NCBI RefSeq assembly: GCF_921293095.1
Contig: NC_060251.1
Coordinates: 100,736,566 to 100,800,565, forward strand
Direction of reading: 5' to 3'
Length of the DNA stretch: 64,000 nucleotides
Origin: Ischnura elegans
Taxonomy: Eukaryota > Arthropoda > Insecta > Odonata > Coenagrionidae
The translations under genes were made by a program, and so were the position numbers. Position 1 is the stretch's first letter. Every line of letters starts with the position of its first letter. The notes beneath the pieces were generated by a model, which worked only from the letters and a program-made list of their open reading frames with translations, had not been told where the DNA came from and searched no databases. Of the stretch, positions 29,218 through 41,843 are shown one piece after another.

Positions 29218-31407
29218 CAGTGGAAGCCCCTTATAACGACAGCTGTTGGGAACAGAGAAATCTGTCGCTATAGTGAATTGTCGTTGTTACCGAATGCAAT
29301 CACATCGTCACAAAAAAATCACTCATCAGGCGTCACCACGGCTGTTTCTGCTGAGAGGCGAAAATTGCAGCATGATAGCCGTTTTAAATCATTATTTTGA
29401 ACATTTAATTCACTAATGATCATATTCACATGCAATCTATGATCAAATCATATGTAATTATGCAGGATGCTATGAGCCGAGGCATTAAGAAGTCGATTTT
29501 AAAAGTCCCAGCTTCAGACTCACTCGTACTGAACTGTGCATTATGAGCTGTTATTATCCTTATTTCTTGGATGCTCCAAATATACATGTCATAACTACCA
29601 GTTATGGCTATGCATCAGACTATTAAATGCTAAAACTTCGGAATCTGTTAAAAAATTCATACCTTCTATCTTTCCGAGTAGTAATGAAAATGATGGGTGA
29701 CTGCTGCAATTGGATGACGAAAGGAGCGTGATAAAATTTTAGGGTTCCACATGAGCATTGCAATTCTATCTTTTTCAGGTTAACGGCGGAATGAAGGTGG
29801 AAGTAATCTTCTTATGCTTCAAGTCTGCCTGTATGAATGGTTTACTAACGTTTTTCAAATCAGCCGACTCAAATGCTATCGGAATCATGAAACCGAACAG
29901 CATTACGGCATCTAAAAGCATATTAGTCATATCAATTATCTTCGGTGGAAAGGGTGAAAAACTGTTTCAAATAAATAGAAGGACAAATGATAAATGAAGT
30001 CCACTCTTTGTCTGTCTGTTAGCAATATTTATGTTTCGTAGAGATTCACGCAATCAGACGCAATATCAGCGGATGTAGAGACCTCTAGCGGGAGTAGCGC
30101 ACACTTTTTGATATGAATGCTGACTGGAACTGAAGAACGCTCGTAGTGTTAGGTGGCAATAACACAATTTTAACGTTTCTTAGTTCTATTGGTAGGTGGG
30201 CTGGGCAATTGTCAATGAATAATAGTACTTTTTTATTACTTTCACCAATCCTGGCATCAAACGCTCATAACCACTGCGTGAAGATAGCAGCCGTCATCCA
30301 AGCATTTTTATTTGCTTCGTAAGTGCAAGGGAGAGTTTTAACTCCCTTAAAACATAGGGGATGGGCGGATTTCCCCACCACGAACGGTTTTAACTTATCC
30401 GAACCATCCATATTGGCGCATAAAAGAACAGTTACGCGGTCTTTACTTTTCTTCCCTCCTTTGCAGGGGTCCGTTCGAGTGGCGAGAGTTTTGTCCGGGA
30501 GAAGGTTAAAAATATATGCCCGTCTCATCCGCGTTGTAAATATCACAGGGGCTGTAATTGTCCAAATAGTCTTTAAGGACCAGAGCCCAGCCTTCCACAG
30601 CATTAACATCAACACTTGATGATTCACCGGATAGTTTGTGAAGGGATATCCCCTTCCTATTTTTAAATTGTGCAAACCATCCATCCGAGCACTTAAAATT
30701 GTCTTCACCAAGCCTCTCACACAAATACTCAGCTTTAGCCTTCATCATTGGGCCGGTGATAGGAATCCCTGCGGCTCTTTGCTGGCAAAACCACGAGAAT
30801 AGAGCAGTTTCTAGCTGCGGATGCTCTCCGGGCCGCAGGTGTTTTTGGGTGCTTGGACGCCCTTCTTTAAGCACTGCCGAACGAATTTGCTCTTTTTTCT
30901 TTAAAATAGTGAACAATGTCGATGTATTAATTCCAAATCGCCTCGCTATTTCACTCTTTGAACACTCTCCACTTTCACAATCTGCAATAATTCTCATTTT
31001 GGTCTTTAAATCCAAGGACTTGCGTTTACCAGCCATGGTGCAAGCAGACGGGCGGAATAATTTTTAATCTCACTGCGGAGGCGTGGGAGGGAGATGACAA
31101 AAGAGCAATGAAATTTGTACTCGAGAAATTTATTATGGAAAGAAGAATAGGAGAATACGGAACATGTGGACGTCGACGTTGGCGGAAAAAATGCCGTTTT
31201 AAAAGCATTGAATTCCAGAGATGTGGCACGTGGTCAAAAAGTCAACCTGTCGTAATTACGAATGGCGCAAGAGAGGAATCGAGCCATTATCGCTAATACG
31301 AATTTATTTTACATTTAAATCATAGGGTTTAAAATGGTTCCTTGGGTAGCTGTCGCTAATTCGAGCTTGTCGCTATATCCCGTACTCGTTATAAGGGGCT
31401 TCCACTG
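29218..31407 (-). mobile_element. Tigger-like transposon nested in copia, copy 2
   Basis: Same as 3664-5853, with the transposase remnant at 30114-31036 showing the same frameshift and stop. Confidence 0.92.
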
Positions 31408-31693
31408 TACTCGTATATGCTGAAGATCAGGTTTTTCAGCAGTCCACAGCTCATATGGGGTTTTATCAATGGCTTTACTGGGCAAGCGATTTTGCAAATA
31501 GCATGCAGTCATGATAGCTTCTCCCCAATACTGTTTTGGCAAATTCGCATCTAGCAGCATGCATCGAGCTGATTCAACTAGAGAACGATTCTTTCTTTCT
31601 GCTATTCCATTCTGCTCAGGGCTGTATGGCACTGTGGTCTGAAACTCAATTCCTTCTTTCTTTAAAATATCCTGAGTTTTCTTTCCTATATAC

Positions 31694-33331
31694 CTATTCA
31701 CCGCCATTGTCCGTTCGCAGAATTTTCGGTTTTCTTCCGAATTTAGTAGAAACTGCTGCAACATATTCTTCCACTTTGATTGACACTTCTTCCTTTAAGC
31801 GTAGCAGATATACAGTTGTGTAACGAGAGTAATCATCAATAAATGTGAGAAAATAACGTTTCTTCCCTGGAGTTTCTGTGCTCATTGGACCACAAATATC
31901 TGAGTGAATGAGTTCTATGGGTCTTTGAGCTTTATAACTGCTTGTTTTGGGAAATGATTTCTTCGATAATTTTCCTTTTACACAGTCCCAACACCTCAAG
32001 AATTTATTGCAGTTATCAATTTCTATTCCTATAGCAAGTTTATCATCAATTAATCTTTTCACTGCAACTGGGTCTCTATGTCCAAGCCGCCTATGCCATA
32101 GATGAATACAATTCCGGTGATTCCCAAACTTCACAGAATTAGCCATTTCTTGACATGATAATTTATAAAGATCACCATCAATCTTTCCCACAGCTTGCAT
32201 TGTGCTTTTCTTATCAATTATGCAGTCATTCTCCTTGAAAGTCACCACATTACCTTCTTTAGCTAATTTCTTTACCGAGAGTAGGCTGCCTCGCAAATCA
32301 GGTACATACAGAACATCCTTGAATAGTATCCTGTTTATTTCTGTCGGAGATATCTTGCAATTGAGGTATCCTTCACCTGTCCCTTCAATAGCAATGAATT
32401 CCCCATTGGCAACGATTACCTTTCCTTCTTTATTTCGACGAATTCTTGTAAAGAATTCAATATCATTTGTCATGTGGCTCGTAGCGCCCGAATCTACGTA
32501 CCATGAACAAAACGCAGTAGCAAACGATGCGTTCAGGCTGGCATCTGTAGCACCTCGCGCCTCGTGACTGTCTTTTTCCTTTTTGAACTCTTTCATTTTT
32601 GCTTTCCATATTCTGCAATCCTTCTTTAAATGTCCCCGTTTCTTGCAAACGAAACACTCGCGAGTCTCTTTATAATTACTTCTTTCCGATCTGGATTCAT
32701 GTGTTTTTCGTGTTTTCAAAGCTGATTCCGATTGCAGGTTGCGTGATTCATCGCATATTATGGACTCATTCTTACGCGTGAATTCATCAATCAGTTTTCC
32801 TTTTACGCATTCTAATGTGAGTTCGTCATCTGGACGCGTATCAAGGGCTGTTACAAGGGTGCTATATTCATCTGTCAAACCACTAAGCAAGAGAGCAGCT
32901 ATATTAAAATCTTTAATTTCTTCTCCGATGCTCCACAAACGTTCGATTAGTTCTAATGTTGACTTTATATATTCTTGCATTGATTGACCCTTTTTAAGTT
33001 TTGATTGATAAAGTTTTCGAAGTAGATACAATTTATTGCTTAAATTGGCCCTTTCATGCACTTTTTGCAATTCTAACCACATTTCTCTGGCACTTTTACA
33101 CTTACAAATGTGTATTATCTGACCATCCTCGACACTAAGGGATATGGTACTTTGTGCTTTCTCGTCCTTTCCTTTCCATCCCGCCTCGGATTTGTCTGGT
33201 TTATCTTCATCAACTACTTTCCACGTACCTTCTCTTATTAACACCATTCTCATCTTGAACTTCCATGCTTGATAATTATTATCATTTAGCTTCTGGACGG
33301 TTATTCTTTCGCTATGAGCATCCAATGACAT
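31694..33331 (-). CDS. copia Gag-Protease-Integrase N-terminal frame, copy 2
   Basis: Same 545 codons as 6140-7777, ending at the same frameshift after RTDNGGE. Confidence 0.9.
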   Translation of the reverse strand: MSLDAHSERITVQKLNDNNYQAWKFKMRMVLIREGTWKVVDEDKPDKSEAGWKGKDEKAQSTISLSVEDGQIIHICKCKSAREMWLELQKVHERANLSNKLYLLRKLYQSKLKKGQSMQEYIKSTLELIERLWSIGEEIKDFNIAALLLSGLTDEYSTLVTALDTRPDDELTLECVKGKLIDEFTRKNESIICDESRNLQSESALKTRKTHESRSERSNYKETRECFVCKKRGHLKKDCRIWKAKMKEFKKEKDSHEARGATDASLNASFATAFCSWYVDSGATSHMTNDIEFFTRIRRNKEGKVIVANGEFIAIEGTGEGYLNCKISPTEINRILFKDVLYVPDLRGSLLSVKKLAKEGNVVTFKENDCIIDKKSTMQAVGKIDGDLYKLSCQEMANSVKFGNHRNCIHLWHRRLGHRDPVAVKRLIDDKLAIGIEIDNCNKFLRCWDCVKGKLSKKSFPKTSSYKAQRPIELIHSDICGPMSTETPGKKRYFLTFIDDYSRYTTVYLLRLKEEVSIKVEEYVAAVSTKFGRKPKILRTDNGGE

Positions 33332-33863
33332 CGTGAAAAATTAAATTGTCCAGATTCTGTTTCTTTTTCTTCTTTCACAATTTTACTTTCTATTACTGCG
33401 TTCCTCTTATCCTTGCGTAACCTCTGGGCCCATAACCAGTTGGATTTTGCGCAGAAAGAATGCAGCTTATTCTTTTCGGTAGCTCAGCCTTTTATTTTTC
33501 TTTACTTTTGAAAGGCACGTAAACTAGAACAACAATGGTGATAACAAACTGTTTACAAACATCAACTGTTACTATATCTCCAACACATTCCGTATCGTAA
33601 GTCTTACCATTGCTCAGATGTATCTTCTGATTATTCAATTGTAGTATATTCTCTTGCTGCACTGAGATTTTAGCATTGTATCCTATCTCTGGCTCAATTT
33701 GTCTTTAAAGTTGTATCACTTTATCCATGCTGTTAATTTGCATTAATTTCAGTTTTTCGTTTTATAAGGTGTGCTTTTTATCTTTTTCTTTATCTTTTTC
33801 GTTATCTTTTTCTTTTGAAATTTGTTTTTCATCTATCTTTTATGCCCATTTGTCTCCTTATAG

Positions 33864-34078
33864 ATGATGATTGTTCAAGTGATTCCGACGAAGGGTCAAG
33901 TTCATGGGAAAGGAAACGCAAGGAGGAAGATGATGCCTTTGGAAGACTGAGTGAAGGCTTGTCCTCTAATGAAGAAGACCACTTAGATTTAACTCTTGTG
34001 CTGGAGGCACAATTTCTTCGGGAGTACAAAGAGTTATTGTCACTGGACGAGGGAGGATGCTCCACCAGTAATCAGTAA
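33864..34078 (+). CDS. candidate host 3'-terminal exon, copy 2
   Basis: Same as 8310-8524, with the same splice acceptor and stop. Confidence 0.4.
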
Positions 34079-35405
34079 ATTCCTTCAAGTGCCTAACATT
34101 TCATTTAATGTTTGAATGAAGTACAAAAAGTTTTCATTCACTAATTTATAAGAGTTTCTTTAACGAAGACTGATAGGTAGTGTACAGAATATTGAAAGCC
34201 TTTTTAATTCCCGTCCATTGATTTCATAAAATGGAGGTATTTTTTTTCTGTATGTTGACAGCCTGGCCAATTCTCTTTCTTCTTACCAAAAACTTCATGT
34301 CTTTCAATATAGTCAAAAATTTTATCCTATTTATGAATTGGATTGATATTTTTATATACATACAATCCCAAAGATTATTTAATGCTTTATATTGTTCGTT
34401 ACTTCATTGTTCGTTTATGATGTTTTAAGTATTAATACACAATGATGTGTTGAATGAGATGTAGTCTTCAATTTTTTGTGATGAAGTAATTCATGCAATG
34501 AAAATGTGTCGTCTTTTGTTATTTACGGTGCTTTAAGTTAAATATGAAATTTTTTCTCACCATCTGTAACTCTTTTATGTATTTTTTGGTTGTGAAATTA
34601 TTGTCTAAATAATATCTGGACATCCAGTATTTGCATAGTGCTGTGAAAATTTTGAAGAGAGTAAATATAATGGCTGTTCACTTCGTCTCATTCATTTCCA
34701 TTTGGCTCCTTAAAAATGATGAATATGAGGCATTGTTTTTAACCTAAGTTAGTACCTGAGCAAATATTTTTTTCTAATTTGCTGATTTTCAATACACAGA
34801 GCATTGATTTTAACTGCATGTGGAAAAAAATGGTATAAAAATCATGGAATTGAGGCTTTCTATACATTCTTTAATCAATTCAGCTCTGTATTTACTTAGT
34901 ACTTTTAGAACATAGTATTTTTTTTAGATATATTGCCCCTGCAGGATGGGGATAAGAATTTTCCTGCAGTATCCCTGCTTGTCGTAGAAGGCGACTAAAA
35001 GGGTTGACAAATGTGTGTTGTTTGAAATGTAGCAGTTCCATTTCCTGAGTGGCAGTGGTCTTAATTTTTCTGCTTTCCCGGCAGATGCTCAGACCACCAA
35101 GCTATCCAGGTTAATCTTATCTCCAGTGTTTTTGGTGGGGGTTTATGCAACCTATTCCCCCAAGATGTTGCCCAATGAGTCTGCGAAGAGATGGCTTTGG
35201 GCGTAGGTCCCACCTGATGGTTCTTACACACCTAAGGCACATGAAATGTCTGATTGGTTTTCCAATGGGTAAGCCAGTTATTTTTGACTGATTTAAAAAG
35301 ATGGACTGTGTCGAAAACAATGAAAACAATTCATTACTTCAAAGGGATTTTTAAATGACGTGGCCAGAGAACCTCCTCAAAGTAACGGAAACATGTTTCT
35401 GTTGA

Positions 35406-35956
35406 CTCTCTTGTTATAAGAAATTATACGTAATGCTTTATACCCAATTTCCATAAGCATATGCAAAACTTCCATACTAACTTTTGCAAATTGGAAGCGG
35501 TTAAATGGTTTACAGGACAAAGGACCACAACATCCTTATTCTTGGAAAGTAATGATGTTATCATGAAACATTGAAGGGTAACAGCTTCAGCAGCATTACC
35601 CTTTGTTTGTCCCACAACCTTTCCCCCAATATAAGATAGCCCTGGTTGAACATAAATTTCGTCTAATAAAATTAACACTAGTCTTTCACTTTCCTCCAGT
35701 GTTTTGAATTTTCGACCAAGTACGAGACATTAGTATTTTTTGGCCCAGTTCTTCCCACAGACATGTTTGAGCCCAGCTGCCTTAAATAAGATACAGATGG
35801 AAGAGATACAACCCTCAAATAACCATCTTGCAGAAGTGAATATGAGGCAATGTAGAAAAAATACAGGGAGTAACACCAGACTAGAAAATTGGAAAAATAT
35901 TTAGGTTGGCCTTTATTATTGGATTTACAGCCCGGCACACAGCACTTCCTCCCCAT
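35406..35956 (-). pseudogene. P-element/THAP-type transposase remnant, copy 2
   Basis: Same as 9850-10400. Confidence 0.7.
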
Positions 35957-36145
35957 CTTAAATCACTCCAAAACTCTCTAGTGCAATTTACAACGATATA
36001 CCGCAAAATATCATCAATACAACAACCAAAACATCATGAGACACAATGTTCACGCATGAGGAGCAAGGCTTGAAACAAGTGAGCTATGCTATTCCCTTAG
36101 ATTTCTTTCATGATGATAGACTAACTCCGCAGCTCTAGTGACGGG

Positions 36146-36616
36146 CCTGTATATCGAGACGGCCTTGCCTCTAACAATCCAACTGATGTACATAATAACA
36201 AGACATATAGCAAAATACTTGGAGTGATAAAAGAGGCCAAAAAAGGCAAATGATTCTTACCTATGCAATTCAAAGAATTACAAGCCAACCTGGGAAGTAA
36301 TAAAAAACGAATTTGGAACCTCACACAATACAAACAAGCAAGTGGATACTACAAAGAAATTGGAATTGAAATCATTGAGCCTTAACATTGCTAATTGAAT
36401 GAACGGCTATTTTGTCAATGTTACCCATGACTTGGGCACTAAGTTTGATATTCAAATAGCTTGTAACGAAATGGTATCAATAGATAACAGCTATATGAAT
36501 CACACCATATTCCCATTTCAGCCAGTAAGGCAGGAGTAGGTGAAGAAGATTATCTCAATGCTGCAAAATGAAAGATATTTGGCTCGAAACAGCATTCATA
36601 ATGAAATATGCTAAAT
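36146..36616 (+). pseudogene. decayed LINE ORF2 fragment, copy 2
   Basis: Same as 10590-11060. Confidence 0.5.
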
Positions 36617-36695
36617 TTCATTAAAGAAAACCATAAATATTAATCAAACCAACGTTATAAAATATGCAGTTGTGACCACTATTAAAGAGGAAATC

Positions 36696-37026
36696 ATAAA
36701 TAGATATTGAGATATTAGTCAGCAGCTCTGTGTCTTCCTTAGAAAATGTATTTAAGGCAAGACTTCTCTGATGTGCAAAGTTGGACGTCAAAATTAATGC
36801 ACGGGAAATAACTTTCCAAAGCCTCACGCAAATCACACAACAGCCAACCACTATTGAATATCAGAAAACAGTGAATGTGCTTGGTAACCACAACAGAGGT
36901 TCTAGACACTTCGAGAGCAATACAGTAACTGACAAGTTCTGGCTCGAAAGCCTCCAATATATCAGTGCGGGTCAAAGTGCCACTTGCGTCACTCAATGTC
37001 GCAAAGAACAAGTGGGAGGGCTTCCG
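36696..37026 (-). pseudogene. HUH Rep-like remnant, copy 2
   Basis: Same as 11140-11470, with the same frameshift between the Tyr and the Lys of motif III. Confidence 0.5.
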
Positions 37027-38765
37027 CCGCCGCCTTATCTCCTGGGAGGGGGCTGACCCTGACCTTTTCCCTCTGGACTTTGAGTCTGCAATGGAGATAA
37101 TAGTGTGTTATCCCGGATGTGTATAGGTTATTCTAGTATACACGTCCAGGAAAATTTCCCAAGTCCTTAGCAGTCACGTGCACAGTCAAAGTATAATTTG
37201 AATTGAATAAATTAAAAATAACTTAATATCCCAAGGAGATTTCCTCATTGAAAGAGGATATGCAACCAGCAAGTCAAAATGTAATTCGTTTCCCCAAAAA
37301 AAAAAAAGATTGACTCTGTCAGTCCACCCAAGGTTAAATCTCTTAAAGCACAGCAGATCATGGGAATAGACTGGACAGAGATGGACATTTCGGTCAGCCT
37401 GTCTTTCAATGAGCAGCAAGAGACTCCTCTTCGGCATCGAAAGGTATCGAGCCATTCGTGCCGCAGACATACCCAGCACCCGCTCTGCTTGTACCTGTAT
37501 AACAACAGGCAGGGCACACAGTTGTATAAATTGGTACAAACCGGCTTGGGGTTGTTGTGCCGCCGCTGGTATGTCTCGTTTTTGGGCTGCCGACATGATG
37601 GAACGGTTGCTTTGGTTTTATGCAAATAAAACACCTGTGAATCACATATGGTTTTCTATATTTCTATCACAGAAAGCAAAGTTTATTACATATGTGATTT
37701 TATAACGCACTGACACTTTAAAAAAATTACAAATATTTAAAGAATCCACACTGTCTGGTGGAATGCACCCAATATAACAAGAGGGCAATGATCTCACAGA
37801 ACCAGATTCACTTAACATATTGAATAAGTCCTTATATTTATCAGAGGATAATAACCAGTCAGAACACTTTTACAAGGTACACTTACAACCTGGATACAAT
37901 TTAAAAACGGCGTTTACTCGCCGACTATATTTTGAATTATCAACATCAGTATAGTTCCCAATTGGGATAGCAGCAGGGACTTGATTTTTAACGTATTCAT
38001 CTGCAACATAATCTCTCGAAATGAATTTCGTGAAAACAGCTTTCGCGTCCTTTTCCAACAATGATACAGTAGTGTCGGTACTATGGTACTATGTTCCCGC
38101 CAATGGCTGGATACTGTCAGCAACCAATTGCAACTATTACAGGTAGAGGTCCAACTCTAAGAGCGAGGCTAGAGGCCAACCCATAAGAGCGGAGCTAGAT
38201 GCATCCATGAGGGCATTGCAACCGTTCCCGATTCGAGACTCAAATCACCGATGGCGGCGCTGAAGGCGCTGACAATATAGCCGACGCAGCGAGGTTAGTG
38301 TTCTGACGATAGCATAGGCGCAGTAGGAGCTCTACAATGGTTCAAAGTATCGTCAAGGACGAGAGAGAGAACGAGCAATAAAACTATCTCTCGTTGCTAA
38401 GAATCCAATAGAGCTAAATAGTGCGAGAATAACTACCTGCTATCCAATCTATCAAGAACATTACGAAAAATACAAGCAAAAATCTTATAGGAAATCCAGT
38501 TTTAAACCGTAACGAAAAGCGACCCCTAGCTCCTTCTCCAACTGTGGGAAGCAACTGACAAACTAAACCACACTCAGTGGGGGCAAAGCCCCCGCGGACC
38601 CTCCTCCACCCCCCTGGGTTTCAAGTAATTTACTTATCTCCCAGGGGCCGCTTTTCTAAGCCTTTTCATTATTTTGCCGATTTTTATTGTTGTTTTTGCG
38701 TTTAAAGCAAGATTTGTTTGCCCCGGCTTTCGCCGGGTGAGTGTCCCCCTCACCTTAAAAAAGGA

Positions 38766-41700
38766 TCATTGGGATCGGCTTAGGCTTGTGTGAGTTTCAC
38801 TTTCATTTTCATAATTTTTCTTTGCGGCGAGTATTTGATTCATTGTCATTTTCGTTGTTTCATAGATGCAAGGCTGAAGTATTGCTTTTTTGTTCATGTT
38901 GAAATTATTTTCATGTAATTTTAGAGTCAATGCATTTCTTATTTCCGTTAATTTTCTGCAATTTGCCAGCAGGTGCCAAGCGGTTTCATTTTCTTCTTTG
39001 CAGAAAGTGCATTTCTCATTTTCTACAAGTTTAAATTGGTGCAACTTCATATTGAAATCACCATGACCAGTGAAGAATTGTACGGTCACGTGAGTCAGAT
39101 CCGTCCCTTTTCTTTGGGCTCTTTCCTGGACATTATCAAAGAATGAGTAAGTGTCCCTCCCAACAGTGGAGTTCTCCCAGCGACTCTGCCATTTGGTTAT
39201 TATTGCTTTCCTGTGATTTCTTCTTTGAAGGGCGCTATCAGTGTTTGTCTTTTTATCTTTGAAGATTAACATTCTTTCTTCAATCATTAGATCGATTGGT
39301 ATGCAGCCTGCAAGAACACATAGGGCTTCTGTGGAGACTGTACGATAAGCTTTGGTGACAGTGAGAAGTGCAAATCTTTGCGCTCTCATGAGTTGTTCTC
39401 TGCTTTTACCTCTTATTTGGATTTCATCCCCCCATGCCTCACATGCGTATAGTATGATCGGTTCTGCGATTCCTTTGTACAATTTTCTAAGCGATGCGCA
39501 AGTGTAGCCGTTATTTTCCTTGGCGAGTCTTCTTAGTTTTGTAAAAATGTCTTTAATTTTATTGGTTATGTACTCGCAGTGGTCGCTGAATTTCAATCCT
39601 TCGGTTATAATTACTCCCAAGTACTTAACTTTGGTATTATATTTTAGCGTTAGTCCGTTCATTTTGACTATAGGTTTACGTTTTAGTTTTCCTTTTAACA
39701 GAGTACATTCACTCTTTTCTTGTGAAAAACTCAGTTTTTTGTTTTTACCCCACAGAGTAATTTTTTCAAGTGCAAGTGTTCCTTTTTCTTCAATTTCTCT
39801 GCGGTTTTCCCCTTTAATTACCACCAGCGCGTCGTCTGCGTAAGCTACAATTTCTGTATCTGGAGGGAGTTCTATCTTAAAAAAGTCATTGAATAAAATT
39901 AACCAAAATAGGGGACCAAGAACGGATCCCTGTGGGCAGCCTTTTGATAGTGTTTTCCCAGCAGTTACTCCGTTCATGTTTAGCTCCGTCCACCTATTTG
40001 TAAAATAATCAATGGTTATGTTAAAAACATTCTTCGTGCATTCCTGCGTCCGTAGTTCATTTAAAATCGTGGGCCACCAGGCGTTGTCAAAAGCCCCTGA
40101 AATATCTAAGAAAATACCAAGTACGTATTTCTGGGAGGAGTTTCTGGTAATAGATATGGCTTTTTCAATTGCGTTGATCGTTCCTTTTCCTCTTCTGGAT
40201 CCGTATTGATGTGGATTAAAATATTCCTGCATGCCCAGCTCTTCGTTTATTTTTCCTGCTAGTAATTTTTCAAACACCTTTCCTAGTACTGGCAGTAGAG
40301 TAATTGGTCTATATGCCTTGGGGTTCTGGGGATTTTTATTAGGCTTTGGGAAGATTTTTAGGATCCCTTTTTTCCATTCAGCCGGGAAAGTTTCATTTTC
40401 TAATAAGTTGTTGAATAAGGTTAACATTTCGTTTCTTAGATGTGGATACGCGTGTTTTATCATTTCACACTTAATACCGTCGTGCCCCGGGGCTTTTTTA
40501 TTACTTAGGCCTTTAATTATTTCGTTAAGGTCACTTTGTCTGAAGGGCGTTGCCTCTTTGCCTGCTGTTAGTTTCTTTTCAGTGATTTTCCGTATTCTAC
40601 TTTGTTCTATGGTTTCGTGAGTGTTATAGTCGGAAGGTAGGAGCGTTTCCAGCAACAGCTTGGAGGTTTCCTGCACACTTTTTGTAAATTCACCATCTGG
40701 CTTCATCAGAGTACTTGGTACGGGTGTCGTTTTTCTCTTTCTTAAAACCTTATAGGCACATCCCCAGGGGTCATCGTTTCCTTTAGTAACTAATCTTTCC
40801 CAGCTTTCTTTTTTTGCCTTTTTAATTTCGTTTGTGTATTTGGTTCTTGCATTCGTATACTCACTCTTCCAGATCTCTAAATTATGAGCTTCAATTCTCT
40901 GTTTTTCCCTATACTTTTTCCTTAACTTTTTGCATTTTATTCTCAAATTAGTGAGCTTTTTGCTCCACCAGGGTGCGTTTCTGTTATTAGCCCTTTTTTG
41001 AGGAATTGACTTTTTACTCGCATCTAGTATTAACTTAGTCAACGTTGACACTTTAAGGTTGCTTTTTAAATCGTTACCACTGCTTGTTATTATCTCTTCA
41101 AATTCTGCCCAGTTTGCTTTCCTGACGTTGTAACTGTTATTGTTTAATTGGACACTGGATTGCTGTTTTTCGTAGAGAAGTTCGAAGGTGATGAGTCGGT
41201 GATCGCTCAACGTTTCCTCATCTTGAACGTTCCAATTATTGATGTAATTATTTAAGCCTTTTGATAAGGTTACATCAATGTTGGTCGTGAAACCATTCGG
41301 ACTCTCGTAGGTCGTTAATTCAGTTAATTCATTTTCAATTGTCAAATTATTAAAAACAATAAAATCTTCGAGCTTAATTCCGCGGTCGTCACTTTTAACG
41401 TCAAACCACATTGTCGATTTAGCATTCGCATCACATGCTAGAATCACCTTATGATTGGGATAAGCTCGAAGTGCTCTTTCAATTTCGTTTAGATATGGTT
41501 CAATTTCCTCACTGAATTGAAAGTAGCTGTTTATTAGTAGGATTTCTTTATCCTCAATTTTTATGATTGCAGTCACTGTGTTTGAATTGCTGAATTGTGA
41601 AATTAACGTCGTTTTAACGCTGGCATTGTTGTTTATGATGCAGGCCCATATGCACTCGGCGTTTGGCGATTTTAGTACTACGCCGCTGGAGAAAGGGACG

Positions 41701-41843
41701 TTACCGTGTACTGCGTATGGTTCCTGCACCATCAATACATCGATGTTCAGATCTTTAGATAATGTTTCGAGGTTAGCTGTAGCTGCATGACTCCTACCAG
41801 CGTTGATTTGTCCTATTTTTAGTTTATGGGGGCGAGCCTCCAT
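38766..41843 (-). CDS. LINE ORF2, copy 2
   Basis: Same protein as 13210-16287; no difference seen. Confidence 0.95.
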   Translation of the reverse strand: MEARPHKLKIGQINAGRSHAATANLETLSKDLNIDVLMVQEPYAVHGNVPFSSGVVLKSPNAECIWACIINNNASVKTTLISQFSNSNTVTAIIKIEDKEILLINSYFQFSEEIEPYLNEIERALRAYPNHKVILACDANAKSTMWFDVKSDDRGIKLEDFIVFNNLTIENELTELTTYESPNGFTTNIDVTLSKGLNNYINNWNVQDEETLSDHRLITFELLYEKQQSSVQLNNNSYNVRKANWAEFEEIITSSGNDLKSNLKVSTLTKLILDASKKSIPQKRANNRNAPWWSKKLTNLRIKCKKLRKKYREKQRIEAHNLEIWKSEYTNARTKYTNEIKKAKKESWERLVTKGNDDPWGCAYKVLRKRKTTPVPSTLMKPDGEFTKSVQETSKLLLETLLPSDYNTHETIEQSRIRKITEKKLTAGKEATPFRQSDLNEIIKGLSNKKAPGHDGIKCEMIKHAYPHLRNEMLTLFNNLLENETFPAEWKKGILKIFPKPNKNPQNPKAYRPITLLPVLGKVFEKLLAGKINEELGMQEYFNPHQYGSRRGKGTINAIEKAISITRNSSQKYVLGIFLDISGAFDNAWWPTILNELRTQECTKNVFNITIDYFTNRWTELNMNGVTAGKTLSKGCPQGSVLGPLFWLILFNDFFKIELPPDTEIVAYADDALVVIKGENRREIEEKGTLALEKITLWGKNKKLSFSQEKSECTLLKGKLKRKPIVKMNGLTLKYNTKVKYLGVIITEGLKFSDHCEYITNKIKDIFTKLRRLAKENNGYTCASLRKLYKGIAEPIILYACEAWGDEIQIRGKSREQLMRAQRFALLTVTKAYRTVSTEALCVLAGCIPIDLMIEERMLIFKDKKTNTDSALQRRNHRKAIITKWQSRWENSTVGRDTYSFFDNVQERAQRKGTDLTHVTVQFFTGHGDFNMKLHQFKLVENEKCTFCKEENETAWHLLANCRKLTEIRNALTLKLHENNFNMNKKAILQPCIYETTKMTMNQILAAKKNYENESETHTSLSRSQ

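Larger units (their letters stand above)
27971..33585 (-). mobile_element. copia element, copy 2, 3' end missing at the gap
   Basis: Same as 2417-8031, including the integrase frameshift, the nested transposon and the 5' LTR (33438-33585) with target duplication at 33586-33590. The RNase H end and the 3' LTR are lost at the gap. Confidence 0.93.
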